Assembly (NCBI GenBank): GCA_937927415.1
Contig: CALBDS010000032.1
Span: forward strand, 62,001 to 126,000
Origin: an uncultured Rhodospirillaceae bacterium
Lineage (GTDB): Bacteria; Pseudomonadota; Alphaproteobacteria; Azospirillales; Azospirillaceae
Direction: 5' to 3'
Length of the DNA stretch: 64,000 nt
Under the pieces are notes generated by a model. The model did no database searches, was not told where the DNA came from, and worked only from the letters and a program-made list of their open reading frames with translations. The position numbers were made by a program, and so were the translations under genes. Positions 41,307 through 50,661 of this stretch are shown here, piece by piece (position 1 is the first letter of the stretch; the number at the start of each line of letters is the position of its first letter).

Positions 41307-42013
41307 GATGCCGTCTCCCTTGCGTGCGGGGTGTCGTCCCGGTCCCCGTCGTCCTCATCCCCATCATCGGAGCCGTCGTCGGGACCGGCGGGGGTGAAAT
41401 CGTCCAGATGCAGCGTGCGCGCCCCGTCCATGGCGATGTCGGTGTGGGTGGACAGAACCACCATGCCGCCGCCCGCCCGGTGTTCGGCGATGATCTCTTC
41501 CAGCAGGCGCACCGCCGCGCGGTCCAGCGCCACCGTCGGTTCGTCCAGCAGCCACAGCCGGGCCGGGGCCGCCAGGATGCGCGCCAGATTGAGCCGCCGC
41601 TTCTGCCCCGCCGACAGATACCGCCCCGGCACGCCCGCGATGTGCGGCACGCCCAGCCGTTCCAGGGCGGCCCGGGCGCGCTGGGCGGGATCGTCGGCCC
41701 CGCCCAGGGCGGCCCAGAAGGCCAGATTCTCGGCGGCGGTCAGCACCGGCTTCACCGCGTCCTGGTGGCCGACGTAATGGGTGCGGCGGCGGTGGACGTC
41801 GGGATCTTCGGACAGGGCCGCATCCTCCCACGCCAGGGTGCCGCGGAACGGCTTCAGCAGCCCGGCCATGATGCGCAGCAGGCTGGATTTGCCCGACCCG
41901 TTCGGCCCCAGCAGCGTCAGCGCATCCCCCGGAGCAACGCGGAAGGTCAGGCCGGTGAACACCAGCCGCCCCCCGCGCAGGCACGTCAGTTCGGAACCGG
42001 CAAAGGCGGACAT
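41303..42013 (-). CDS. ccmA: Heme exporter ATP-binding protein CcmA
   Basis: 236-residue ATPase of the CcmABCD heme-handling complex. Walker A is G36-PNGSGKS-43, the signature is LSAGQKRRLNLARIL, Walker B LWLLDEPTVALDRAA. The C terminus extends into a strongly acidic tail (DDGSDDGDEDDGDRDD), longer than in most CcmA proteins. Gene order ccmA-ccmB is conserved. The downstream terminator at 42076-42122 on the same strand belongs to the upstream lipase gene, so ccmAB probably has its own promoter between. Confidence 0.97.
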   Translation of the reverse strand: MSAFAGSELTCLRGGRLVFTGLTFRVAPGDALTLLGPNGSGKSSLLRIMAGLLKPFRGTLAWEDAALSEDPDVHRRRTHYVGHQDAVKPVLTAAENLAFWAALGGADDPAQRARAALERLGVPHIAGVPGRYLSAGQKRRLNLARILAAPARLWLLDEPTVALDRAAVRLLEEIIAEHRAGGGMVVLSTHTDIAMDGARTLHLDDFTPAGPDDGSDDGDEDDGDRDDTPHARETAS

Positions 42014-42075
42014 GGGCGGGACCGCAGCCTCGATGATGGGTGACAGGACGGTGTGCTATAGCACAGGCGGCGGGC

Positions 42076-42122
42076 GGGGAAAAAAGAAACGGCCACCGCA
42101 GGGGGTTCTGCGCGGTGGCCGT
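42076..42122 (-). terminator. Rho-independent terminator of the lipase gene
   Basis: Perfect 11-bp stem (ACGGCCACCGC/GCGGTGGCCGT), followed on the minus strand by TTCTTTTTTCCCC. It lies about 160 bp after the lipase stop and before ccmA. Confidence 0.85.
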
Positions 42123-42284
42123 AAAAACCCAGCCGGGGTCTGGCTGGATGACGCCCCACGGACACCCTCGTCTGAGGTCTGGCGTCCGAGGCATCCCGTT
42201 ACTGGTTTGTAAGATGCCGTTCTCTTATGTCCGGGGTACGTCGAGAAAATGGCGAAATTTTGATTTGTGGGCCTGCCGCCGGAC

Positions 42285-43370
42285 TCAGGACGTGTGCCCC
42301 GTATCGACGCTGGGCAGGGGATAGGGCGCGGTGTCCGGCAGGGCGCCGATCAGCGTGTGATAGACCGGCGGGAAGTGCTGGTATTCCAGTTGCTCCACCC
42401 ACGACAGGGCACCCGTCTTGACCGCGCCCGGCAACTCTACCGCCCCCCGCGACGGCTGGGCAAAGGGCGGAACGGTCCAGCCCAGCCCCTTGATGATGGT
42501 GGCCAGCCAGCCGGGGCAGGGTGCTCCCGCCGGATTCTGGTGCGCCCACAATTGCAGGATGGCGTTGACGTTGCCATAGGCATAGGGAACCAGATCCATG
42601 CTGTTGGCCCAGATCCCGGCGTTGGTGAAGCCGGCGTCGAACACGCCGGACGCGAACAGGGTGTTGCCGGCGGTGGGCGGGGCGAAGGCCTGCGGCACGA
42701 TGGTAGCACCGCTCAACTGTGCTGCCAGCCACGGCGCCAGAACGGTGGCGAGGCAGCCGCCCAGGCTGTGCCCGGTCACCACCACCGGCGTGCCGGGATT
42801 GGCCGCCAGATAGGTGGCGACACAGGCGGCGATGCCCATGCTTTCCTGCTGCCCGGCCATCACGGCGGAGAGCTTCGTCAGCGTCGCCAGCGCCGAACAG
42901 GTGCCTTGGGCGATCTTCGGCTCCACGGTCAGGGACGGCAGCAGGCAATCGTGCTTCTGGGCATTGTTCCAACCGACCTGAATGAAATCGCCCAGATCCT
43001 GGAACAGTTGCTGCGCCAGCCCCAGACCGCCCGCATAGATGTCGGTGCCGCGGGCGACCACGGCGGCGAACACCGGCGACCCTTCGGCATCCACATAATC
43101 GCAGACGTACAGCAGGTTGCTGTTGTCGGCATCCACCACCGGCCCCCACACCATCCGCCACGACCCGGCGACCGTCTGCTGCGGGGCGCCGGTCTGGGGA
43201 AGCGGGGGCAGTTTGGCGATGGCCGCCGGAAGGTCGGTGCCCACCCTGGCAATCGCGGTCTTGGCCGAATCCGTATAGGCGATCGTCGCCAGCGCCAGAT
43301 AGACAAGAGAATAATAAGCGTTCTGCGTGACGCTCTGCTGTGCCGACAGGCCCGCCGGTGAAAGAGCCAT
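42285..43370 (-). CDS. Class 3 lipase-family protein
   Basis: 361-residue alpha/beta hydrolase of the lipase class 3 family (Pfam Lipase_3 type). The nucleophile elbow is GHS202LGGCLA. Asp and His members of the triad are not certain, though ANSMDLVPY and YHTLIG positions fit. No signal peptide is evident, so it may act inside the cell or leave by another route. It has an unusual N-terminal part (TQNAYYSLVYLALATIAY). ATG 43370 has GGGAGG upstream. Ends before a strong terminator. Confidence 0.85.
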   Translation of the reverse strand: MALSPAGLSAQQSVTQNAYYSLVYLALATIAYTDSAKTAIARVGTDLPAAIAKLPPLPQTGAPQQTVAGSWRMVWGPVVDADNSNLLYVCDYVDAEGSPVFAAVVARGTDIYAGGLGLAQQLFQDLGDFIQVGWNNAQKHDCLLPSLTVEPKIAQGTCSALATLTKLSAVMAGQQESMGIAACVATYLAANPGTPVVVTGHSLGGCLATVLAPWLAAQLSGATIVPQAFAPPTAGNTLFASGVFDAGFTNAGIWANSMDLVPYAYGNVNAILQLWAHQNPAGAPCPGWLATIIKGLGWTVPPFAQPSRGAVELPGAVKTGALSWVEQLEYQHFPPVYHTLIGALPDTAPYPLPSVDTGHTS

Positions 43371-43755
43371 TCGCGTATCCTCCCGATCGTTTTTGTGTTC
43401 CGCCACGGTATCGGGGAAAACAGCAGGGCATCAAAACAATCGCTGATGGCGCCGCCGGATGGGAGAAAAAGCCGCAGCGGGTGTCAAAGAGTCCATACTG
43501 AGAATTGTATGTTTCTGGTAAAACCCGATGAAAATCACGTATTGAGTGTACCGCGCCGGTGCAATGGGGTTGTTTTCTTTCGTTATTTCGGACGAATCGG
43601 AGGTTTCGATGAATAATTTAAGCAATATTTGTATTGTTGCGCAAGGATGACCTATTTCCCCGCCGCTCCGGCCGGACAGACGGCGTAGCGGCGGGCGGGC
43701 GGACAAAAAAGATCCACAAATTCCGTGTTGCGATGCACACAGGCGGCAGGCATTC
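43371..43755. other. 385-bp intergenic region with leader-like mini-ORF
   Basis: AT-rich compared with its surroundings, between the divergent lipase and transporter genes. It contains the short frame at 43609-43650 and, after it, a long-loop inverted repeat (CCCGCCGCT/AGCGGCGGG, 43658-43694). No other gene is supported. Confidence 0.55.
43609..43650 (+). CDS. Candidate 13-residue leader peptide
   Basis: ATG 43609 is preceded by a strong Shine-Dalgarno (CGGAGGTTTCG) and encodes MNNLSNICIVAQG before TGA. Composition is AT-rich, unlike the flanking genes. A stem-loop follows about 8 bp later, then the transporter gene at 43756, an attenuator-like layout. No amino-acid bias typical of a known attenuator is visible. 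Could be chance. Confidence 0.3.
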   Translation: MNNLSNICIVAQG

Positions 43756-45456
43756 ATGACCGCCTTCAGGCTATGGGGATGGGGTATGCTCGAACTGTTC
43801 AACGGCCTGCCCGACGTGGCGCGCATCATGCTGGTGCTGAGCGTGGTCGCCATCACCGGCCTGGGGCTGGGGCACATCAAGGTGAAGGGAATCGGGCTTG
43901 GCATCGGCGGGGTGCTGTTCGCCGGGCTGGCGGCGGGGCATCTGGCGGCGATGGCCGGCATCACCTTCGACGCGCATGCGATGCATTTCGTCCGTGAATT
44001 CGGGCTGATCCTGTTCGTCTATACCATCGGCGTGCAGGTCGGCCCCGGCTTCTTCGCGGCGCTGAAGCGCCAGGGGCTGGGGCTGAACCTGATGGCGGCG
44101 GCCATCGTGGTGCTGGGCGGGGTGACGGCGGCGCTGATCCATCTGGTGATGGGGGTGCCGCTGCCGGCCATTCTGGGCGTGTTCTCCGGGGCGGTGACCA
44201 ACACCCCGTCCCTGGGGGCGGCACAGGAAATCCTGGCGGCGGTGGGGGCGTCGGCGGACCAGCAGGTGCTGCCCAGCCTGGGCTATGCCGTGGCCTATCC
44301 CTTCGGCATCGCCGGCATCCTGATCGCCATGACCGTGGTGCGGGCGGTGTTCCGGCTGGACATCGGGCAGGAGGCGGCGGCCTTCGACCGCCAGCGGCGC
44401 GAACAGGTGGCGGCGCTGGAAAAGCTCGACGTCGCCATCCGCAACCCCGGCGTGATCGGCACCTCGCTGAAGGACATCCAGCTTTTCGGCGAGTTGGGGG
44501 TGGTGGCGTCCCGGCTGCTGCGCGGCGGGCAGCTGATGGTGCCCCATCCCGACACCCGCATCGCGGCGGGCGACGTGCTGCATCTGGTGGGGCCGCGCCC
44601 CAATCTGGAGCGGATGAAGCGTTTCCTGGGCCAGGAAGCCGACGTCACCCTGACCACCAAGGGCACGGATGTGCGCTGGGACCGGCTGGTGGTGACCAAC
44701 GAGCATGTCCTGGGCAAGACCATCGCCCAGTTGGACATGGCCGACGGCTATGATGTCGTCATCAGCCGCGTCAACCGCGCGGGCGTGGAACTGGTCCCCG
44801 CCCCGGCGCTGCATCTGCTGTTCGGCGACATCCTGACCGCCATCGGCAAGCCGGACGATCTGGCCCGCGCCGCGGCGGTGATCGGCAATTCCCAGCGGCG
44901 GCTGCAGCAGGTGGAATTCATCCCCGTGTTCATCGGCATCCTGCTGGGGATCATCATCGGCTCGATTCCGCTTTACCTGCCGGGGATGCCGGCGGCCATG
45001 AAGCTGGGGCTGGCCGGCGGGCCGCTGGTGGCGGCCATCGTGCTGGCCCGCATCGGCCACCTGGGGCCGCTGGTGTGGTTCATGCCGCCCGCCGCCAACC
45101 TGGCCCTGCGCGAAATCGGCATCGTGCTGTTCCTGGCGGTGGTGGGGGTGCTGTCGGGGGGCAAGTTCCTCGACACCCTGATCCACGGCGACGGGATGCT
45201 GTGGATGGTCTATGGCACCATCATCACCCTGGTGCCGTTGCTGCTGGTGGGGTTCTACGCGCGGGTGGTGGCGAAGCAGAACTATCTGACCATCTGCGGC
45301 CTGCTGTCGGGCAGCATGACCGACCCGCCGGCCCTGGCCTTTGCCAATGGTCTTAGCCCGTCGGAGGCGCCGGCGCTGGCCTATGCCACCGTTTACCCGC
45401 TGGTGATGTGCCTGCGCATCCTGGCGCCCCAGATCCTGGTGCTGCTGTTGTGGTAG
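43756..45456 (+). CDS. AspT/YidE-type transporter, first paralogue
   Basis: 566 residues of the aspartate-alanine antiporter/YidE family: two halves of about five membrane helices each flank a central pair of TrkA-C (RCK_C) domains (about 200-370; VGPRPNLERM and HLLFGDILTAIG). Repeated membrane motifs include GLGIGGVLFAGL and LILFVYTIGVQVGPGFFAALKRQG, and, in the second half, MPPAANLALREIGIVLFLAVVG. Substrate unknown. ATG 43786 (MLELFNGL) may be the true start, by analogy with the paralogue. Followed 37 bp later by a homologous gene. Confidence 0.88.
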   Translation: MTAFRLWGWGMLELFNGLPDVARIMLVLSVVAITGLGLGHIKVKGIGLGIGGVLFAGLAAGHLAAMAGITFDAHAMHFVREFGLILFVYTIGVQVGPGFFAALKRQGLGLNLMAAAIVVLGGVTAALIHLVMGVPLPAILGVFSGAVTNTPSLGAAQEILAAVGASADQQVLPSLGYAVAYPFGIAGILIAMTVVRAVFRLDIGQEAAAFDRQRREQVAALEKLDVAIRNPGVIGTSLKDIQLFGELGVVASRLLRGGQLMVPHPDTRIAAGDVLHLVGPRPNLERMKRFLGQEADVTLTTKGTDVRWDRLVVTNEHVLGKTIAQLDMADGYDVVISRVNRAGVELVPAPALHLLFGDILTAIGKPDDLARAAAVIGNSQRRLQQVEFIPVFIGILLGIIIGSIPLYLPGMPAAMKLGLAGGPLVAAIVLARIGHLGPLVWFMPPAANLALREIGIVLFLAVVGVLSGGKFLDTLIHGDGMLWMVYGTIITLVPLLLVGFYARVVAKQNYLTICGLLSGSMTDPPALAFANGLSPSEAPALAYATVYPLVMCLRILAPQILVLLLW

Positions 45457-45493
45457 TGCCGCGTGCGTCGAGACGGCCAACCGGGAAGAGGCC

Positions 45494-47197
45494 ATGGACC
45501 AGATCGCCCATCTGATTGCAAACGCCCTTCTGGCCATGCCGCCCATAGCGCGGGTGATTCTGGTGCTGGGGCTGGTGTCGGCCGCCGGGCTGGCGCTGGG
45601 CAACATCAAGATCCGCGGCGTGGGGCTGGGCATCGGCGGGGTCTTGTTCGCCGGTCTTGCCGGCGGGCATCTGGCGAAGGAAGCCGGGGTTCATTTCAAC
45701 ACCGAAATGATGGAGTTCATCCGTGATTTCGGCCTTGTGCTGTTCGTCTACACCATCGGCATCCAGGTTGGCCCCGGCTTCTTCGCGGCGCTGAAGCGGC
45801 AGGGGCTGGCGCTCAACGCGCTGGCCCTGGTGGCGGTGCTGGGCAGCATGGCGGTTGCCGCCCTTCTGGATGTGACGGGGGCCTTGCCGCTGGGGGCGGC
45901 GCTGGGGGTGTTCGCCGGCGGGGTGACCAACGCGCCGGCCCTGGCCGCCACCCAGCAGGTGCTGGCCGAGGTGCACGCCGACGCCCTGACGCTGGCCCTG
46001 CCGGGGCTGGCGTTTGCCGTGACCTATCCGTTCGGCATCGCCGGGAACCTGCTGGCCATGGGGCTGGTGCGGCTGGGGTTCCGCATCAACCCGCAGGACG
46101 AGGCCGCCGCCTTCGACGCCCAGCGGCGGGCGGAAGCGGCGGCGGTGGACACCCTGAACGTCACCGTCACCAATCCGGGGGTGGATGGCGTGCGGCTGGG
46201 CGACCTGCACATGCTGGCGCAGATGGGGGTGGTGGCGTCGCGCCTGCTGCGCGACGGCCGGCTGGAGGTGGCAGCGCCGGGTGTCGCCTTGCGCTGCGGC
46301 GACGTGCTGCATCTGGTCGGCCCCCGCCCGCGGCTGGAGGAGGTGAGCCGCCTGCTCGGCGCCGAATCGGCGGCGGTGATGACCACCAAGGGCACGGACG
46401 TGCGGTGGGAACGGGTGGTGGTGACCGCCAACGCCGTGCTGGGCAAGCCCATTGCCACCATCGTCGCCGCCATCGAGGCGCGCACCGCCCAGGCCATCGT
46501 CATCAGCCGCGTCACCCGCGCCGGTGTGGAACTGGTGCCCGACGCCGCCCTGAAGCTTCAGTTCGGCGACATCCTGACCATCATCGGCCACCCGCCCGAC
46601 GTGGCGGTGGCCGCCGGGGTGATCGGCAACTCCGCCCGCCGCCTGCAGCAGGTGGAACTGGTGCCGGCGTTCCTGGGGATGGCGCTGGGCGCCATCGTCG
46701 GGTCGATCCCGCTGTTCCTGCCGGGGATGCCGGCGCCGCTGCGGCTGGGGCTGGCCGGCGGGCCGCTGATCGTCGCCATCCTGCTGGGGCGGCTGGGGCA
46801 TCTGGGGCCGCTGGTGTGGTTCATGCCGCCCGCGGCCAATCTGGTCCTGCGGGAAATCGGCATCGTGCTGTTCCTGGCGGTGCTGGGGGTGGCGTCGGGC
46901 GACCGCTTCGTCGAAACGCTGGCCAGCGGGGCCGGGTGGCCGTGGATGGCGTGGGGCGTGCTGGTGACGCTGGTGCCGCTGCTGGTCACCGGGGTTCTGG
47001 CGCGGGCGGTGTTCCGGCTGAACTTCCTGTCGATCTGCGGCCTGCTGGCCGGGGCGCAGACCAACCCGCCGGGGTTGTCCTATGCCAACGCGGTGGCATC
47101 GTCGGAGGCGCCGGCGCTGGCCTACGCCACCGTCTATCCGCTGTCCATGTGTCTGCGCATCCTGGCGCCGCAGGTGATGGTGCTGCTACTGACGTGA
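45494..47197 (+). CDS. AspT/YidE-type transporter, second paralogue
   Basis: 567 residues with the same architecture as its neighbour: membrane half, two RCK_C domains, membrane half. Shared motifs include GVGLGIGGVLFAGLAGGHL, FVYTIGIQVGPGFFAALKRQG, MPPAANLVLREIGIVLFLAV and SSEAPALAYATVYPLSMCLRI. The pair are a tandem duplication, already diverged through most of the loops. Being 37 bp apart they are probably co-transcribed and may form a heteromer or act on two related substrates. Confidence 0.88.
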   Translation: MDQIAHLIANALLAMPPIARVILVLGLVSAAGLALGNIKIRGVGLGIGGVLFAGLAGGHLAKEAGVHFNTEMMEFIRDFGLVLFVYTIGIQVGPGFFAALKRQGLALNALALVAVLGSMAVAALLDVTGALPLGAALGVFAGGVTNAPALAATQQVLAEVHADALTLALPGLAFAVTYPFGIAGNLLAMGLVRLGFRINPQDEAAAFDAQRRAEAAAVDTLNVTVTNPGVDGVRLGDLHMLAQMGVVASRLLRDGRLEVAAPGVALRCGDVLHLVGPRPRLEEVSRLLGAESAAVMTTKGTDVRWERVVVTANAVLGKPIATIVAAIEARTAQAIVISRVTRAGVELVPDAALKLQFGDILTIIGHPPDVAVAAGVIGNSARRLQQVELVPAFLGMALGAIVGSIPLFLPGMPAPLRLGLAGGPLIVAILLGRLGHLGPLVWFMPPAANLVLREIGIVLFLAVLGVASGDRFVETLASGAGWPWMAWGVLVTLVPLLVTGVLARAVFRLNFLSICGLLAGAQTNPPGLSYANAVASSEAPALAYATVYPLSMCLRILAPQVMVLLLT

Positions 47198-47292
47198 TGG
47201 TGGGAAAGGGCAACAAAAAGACTTTGTTCCCGCCGGGGTGTCGGTCTAGCCTGTGGCTGAGACCGTGATTCCCGCCACCATCGCCAGACCCG

Positions 47293-48093
47293 ATGCATCG
47301 ACACCCCCCGATCAACCCCGGTGCCCCCGACGCCGTCGTCGTCCACGACCTGCACAAGAGTTTTGGTCCCCTGGAGGTGTTGAAGGGCGTCTCCCTGACC
47401 GCCAAGGAGGGCAGCGTGGTCACCCTGATCGGCTCGTCCGGGTCGGGAAAGAGCACGCTTTTGCGCTGCATCAACCTCCTGGAGGTGCCCGACCGCGGGC
47501 GCATCGTCATCGGCGGTGAGGAAATCGGGCTGACGACCAAACGGGGCCGCACCATTCCCGCCGACCAGCGGCAGGTGGAGCGCATCCGCACCCGGCTGGG
47601 CATGGTGTTCCAGAGCTTCAACCTGTGGACCCACATGACGATCCTGGAGAACGTCATCGAGGCGCCCATCCACGTGCTGGGCGTCCCGCGGGCCGAGGCG
47701 GTGGACCGTGCCCGCAAGCTTCTGGACAAGGTGGGCATCCTGTCCAAGGCCGACGCCTACCCGGTCCAGCTCTCCGGCGGGCAGCAGCAGCGCGCCGCCA
47801 TTGCGCGGGCACTGGCGATGCAGCCCAAGGTGATGCTGTTCGACGAACCCACCTCCGCCCTCGACCCCGAACTGGTGGGGGAGGTGCTGCTGGTCATCCG
47901 CCAACTGGCGGACGAGGGCAACACCATGGTCATGGTCACCCACGAAATGGGCTTCGCGCGCGAGGTGTCCACCGAGGTGGTCTTCCTCCACCAGGGCCGG
48001 ATCGAGGAGCAGGGACCGCCCGACAGGGTGCTGGTCACGCCCGAGTCGGAGCGGGTGCGGCAATTCCTCTCGCGCCATTTGGGAACCGCGTGA
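47293..48093 (+). CDS. Polar amino-acid ABC transporter ATP-binding protein
   Basis: 266-residue HisP/OccP/ArtP-type ATPase. Walker [11 protein letters not shown]-loop [17 protein letters not shown], signature [16 protein letters not shown], Walker [16 protein letters not shown]-loop [10 protein letters not shown]: all intact. It heads a rightward cassette with a binding protein and two permeases, forming a complete importer. The family's hallmark insertion ([20 protein letters not shown]) is present. Confidence 0.96.
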   Translation: MHRHPPINPGAPDAVVVHDLHKSFGPLEVLKGVSLTAKEGSVVTLIGSSGSGKSTLLRCINLLEVPDRGRIVIGGEEIGLTTKRGRTIPADQRQVERIRTRLGMVFQSFNLWTHMTILENVIEAPIHVLGVPRAEAVDRARKLLDKVGILSKADAYPVQLSGGQQQRAAIARALAMQPKVMLFDEPTSALDPELVGEVLLVIRQLADEGNTMVMVTHEMGFAREVSTEVVFLHQGRIEEQGPPDRVLVTPESERVRQFLSRHLGTA

Positions 48094-48267
48094 ACGGAAC
48101 CGGCGAATTTCGCTTGACCGGCTGACCCAATGGGCAATGCTGGAGGGCCGGATTCTCCGGCTGTGTAACAAAAAAATGGTCGGAACAACCGGCGCCCTCC
48201 GGGGTGCCGGGTGAAAGAGCGAATCAAAGCAGCTCGAAAAAGAGCGAATTCAAGGAGGGTGGTTCCT

Positions 48268-49122
48268 GTGAAAAAGACGTTTGCGTCCCTGATGATCGGC
48301 CTGGGCGTGACGGCCCTGTCCCTGGGTCTGGCGGCCGGCGGTGCCGAAGCCAAGGAATGGAAGAAGGTCCGCATCGCGACCGAGGGCGCCTATGCCCCGT
48401 GGAACGCCACCGATGCGTCGGGCAAGCTGGTCGGGTTCGAGGTCGATCTGGCCGCCGACCTCTGCCGCCGCATGAAGGTGGAATGCGAGGTGGTGGGCCA
48501 GGATTGGGACGGCATGATCCCCGCCCTGCAGCAGGGCAAGTACGACGCCATCATGGCCGCCATGTCCATCAACGAGGAACGGCTGAAGGTCATCGACTTC
48601 GGCGGTCCCTACGCCAACGAGCCGACCGCTTTCGCGGCACCCAAGGCCTCGCCGCTGGTCAAGTTCGACGCCAAGACCGACCGTGTTGACCTGGCCAAGG
48701 ACACCGCGGAGGGCAAGGCGGCGCTGGAGGCTCTGGCCAAGGCGCTGGACGGCAAGACGGTGGGCGCCCAGACCTCCACCCTGCAGGCGGCGTTCGTGGA
48801 ACGCTACCTGAAGAAGTCCAGCCTGCGCACCTATGACAAGCTGGACAGCGCCGGTGTGGACCTGTCGGCGGGCCGCCTGGACGCCATTATCGGTGACCGT
48901 TCGGCGGCCGAGGCGGTGGTGAAGACCGATGCGGCCAACATCGTCATGTTCGGCCCCAACTTCGTCAACGGCGTGCTGGGCCAGGGCATGGGGGTGGGCC
49001 TGCGCAAGGCCGACGGCGACCTGAAGGCCCTGTTCAACAAGGCCATCGCCGAGGCGAACAAGGACGGCACCATCGCCAAGCTGTCCACCCAGTGGTTCGG
49101 CTACGACATCTCCGTCAAGTGA
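48268..49122 (+). CDS. Polar amino-acid ABC transporter substrate-binding protein
   Basis: 284-residue periplasmic protein. Signal peptide with [23 protein letters not shown], then a type 2 solute-binding fold: [55 protein letters not shown], and the late [11 protein letters not shown]. The lysine/arginine/ornithine/histidine or octopine type is suggested by the pattern. Start GTG 48268 has AAGGAGGG upstream; a longer ATG reading would spoil the signal peptide. Confidence 0.95.
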   Translation: MKKTFASLMIGLGVTALSLGLAAGGAEAKEWKKVRIATEGAYAPWNATDASGKLVGFEVDLAADLCRRMKVECEVVGQDWDGMIPALQQGKYDAIMAAMSINEERLKVIDFGGPYANEPTAFAAPKASPLVKFDAKTDRVDLAKDTAEGKAALEALAKALDGKTVGAQTSTLQAAFVERYLKKSSLRTYDKLDSAGVDLSAGRLDAIIGDRSAAEAVVKTDAANIVMFGPNFVNGVLGQGMGVGLRKADGDLKALFNKAIAEANKDGTIAKLSTQWFGYDISVK

Positions 49123-49145
49123 TGACGGGGTGCCGGTATCCGGTG

Positions 49146-49165
49146 CGGGGGCCTTTCGGCCCCCG
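49146..49165 (+). terminator. Stem-loop after the binding-protein gene
   Basis: 8-bp stem (CGGGGGCC/GGCCCCCG) with a TTTC loop, then TCTTCTTT. It lies between the binding-protein and permease genes and probably gives partial termination or 3'-end protection, allowing more binding protein than permease. Confidence 0.7.
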
Positions 49166-49200
49166 TCTTCTTTCCAGCCGTTCCATGGGGAAGCCGCACG

Positions 49201-49905
49201 ATGCTTGAGGTGCTGTCCTTTGGGCCGCAGGGCTGGGGCTGGCAGCTTCTGTCCGGGACGCTGATGACCCTGGCGGTGGCGGTGTCGGCCTTTGGCACCG
49301 GCGTTGTGTTCGGGGCGGCGGGGGCGGCGGCCAAGCTGTCCGGCAACCTGCCGGTGCGGCTGGTGGCGGAGGTCTACACCACCGTCATCCGCGGCATTCC
49401 CGAACTGCTGGTCATCTATCTGCTGTTCTTCGGCGGGAACGAGGCGGTGACGGCGGTCGCCCAGCTGTTCGGCTATGACGGGCGGGTGGATCTCAACGCC
49501 TTCACGGTCGGGGTGCTGGCGGTGGGGCTGATTTCCGGCGCCTATTCCACCGAGGTGATCCGCGGCGCCGTGCGGTCGGTGCCGCCGGGGCAGATCGAGG
49601 CGGCGCGGGCCTGCGGCATGGGCCGGTTCCTGACCCTGCGGCGCATTCTGGTGCCGCAGACGCTGCGCTATGCCTTGCCGGGGCTGGGCAACGTGTGGCA
49701 GTTGACGCTGAAGGACACCTCGCTGGTGTCGGTGACGGCGCTGGCCGAGATCATGCGCATCGCCCACACCGGGGCCGGGTCCACGCGGCAGTATTTCGTG
49801 TTCTACACCACCGCGGCCGTGCTTTATCTGCTGCTCACCTCCCTGTCCACGGCGGTGTTCGAGCGGGCGGAGCGGCGTGCCATGCGCGGCGCGGTCCGGG
49901 TGTGA
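49201..49905 (+). CDS. Polar amino-acid ABC transporter permease (HisQ-like)
   Basis: 234-residue permease with about five membrane helices and the HisQ/GlnP EAA-type loop EAARACGMGRFLTLRRILVPQ. Early motif VYTTVIRGIPELLVIYLLFF is typical. It faces its partner permease, 11 bp downstream. Confidence 0.95.
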   Translation: MLEVLSFGPQGWGWQLLSGTLMTLAVAVSAFGTGVVFGAAGAAAKLSGNLPVRLVAEVYTTVIRGIPELLVIYLLFFGGNEAVTAVAQLFGYDGRVDLNAFTVGVLAVGLISGAYSTEVIRGAVRSVPPGQIEAARACGMGRFLTLRRILVPQTLRYALPGLGNVWQLTLKDTSLVSVTALAEIMRIAHTGAGSTRQYFVFYTTAAVLYLLLTSLSTAVFERAERRAMRGAVRV

Positions 49906-49916
49906 CGGGGGCGGGG

Positions 49917-50606
49917 ATGAACTGGGACATCATGATTTCGTCGGTGCCCACCCTGCTGTCGGGGGTGCCGCTGACGGTGCAGCTGGTCGGGCTGGGGGAA
50001 ATTCTGGGGCTGGTCATCGCCTGCCTCGCCACCTGGGGGCGGCTGTCGGGCAATCTGGCCGCGGTCGGGGTGTCGCGCCTGTACGTCTTCGTGTTCCGCG
50101 GCACGCCGCTTCTGGTGCAGATCTACCTGATCTATTACGGGCTGGGGCAGTTCCCGGCGGTGCGGGAAAGCGTCCTGTGGCCGATCCTGCGTGAACCCTA
50201 TTGGTGCGCCATCCTGGCGCTGGCGCTCAACACCGGCGCCTACACCAGCGAGATCCTGCGCGGCGCCATCCTGACCATCCCGCACGGGCAGGTGGAGGCG
50301 GCGCGGGCCTGCGGCATGGGGCGGTGGCTGACGTTCCGCCGCATCATCGTGCCCATCGCCATCCGTCAGGCGCTGCCGGCCTATGGCAACGAGATCATCC
50401 TGATGGTCAAGGCCAGTTCGCTCGCCAGCATCATCACGCTCTTGGAAATCACCGGGCTGGCCCGGCGGCTGATCCCCCAGACCTACGCCGTTTTCGAAAT
50501 CTTCATCGTTGCCGGTCTTATCTATCTGGGCTTGAACTTTGCCATTGCCCAGGCGGTGCGCTGGGCCGAATGGCGGCTGACCCCGCATCTGCGGGCGCGG
50601 GCCTGA
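49917..50606 (+). CDS. Polar amino-acid ABC transporter permease (HisM-like)
   Basis: 229-residue second permease; FVFRGTPLLVQIYLIYYGLGQ and the loop EAARACGMGRWLTFRRIIVP. Paralogous to the preceding gene and with a compatible length. Start ATG 49917 follows GGGGCGGGG. Completes the ATPase-binding protein-permease-permease importer. Confidence 0.95.
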   Translation: MNWDIMISSVPTLLSGVPLTVQLVGLGEILGLVIACLATWGRLSGNLAAVGVSRLYVFVFRGTPLLVQIYLIYYGLGQFPAVRESVLWPILREPYWCAILALALNTGAYTSEILRGAILTIPHGQVEAARACGMGRWLTFRRIIVPIAIRQALPAYGNEIILMVKASSLASIITLLEITGLARRLIPQTYAVFEIFIVAGLIYLGLNFAIAQAVRWAEWRLTPHLRARA

Positions 50607-50661
50607 TCCCCGCGGCCGGGCGGGTTTCCCTTGATTGAGGCGCAAGAGGCGGGCGGCATCC

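Noticed and set aside
43395..43616. 73-codon frame between the lipase and transporter genes
   Set aside because: No domain, no ribosome-binding site, and it overlaps the divergent promoter region.
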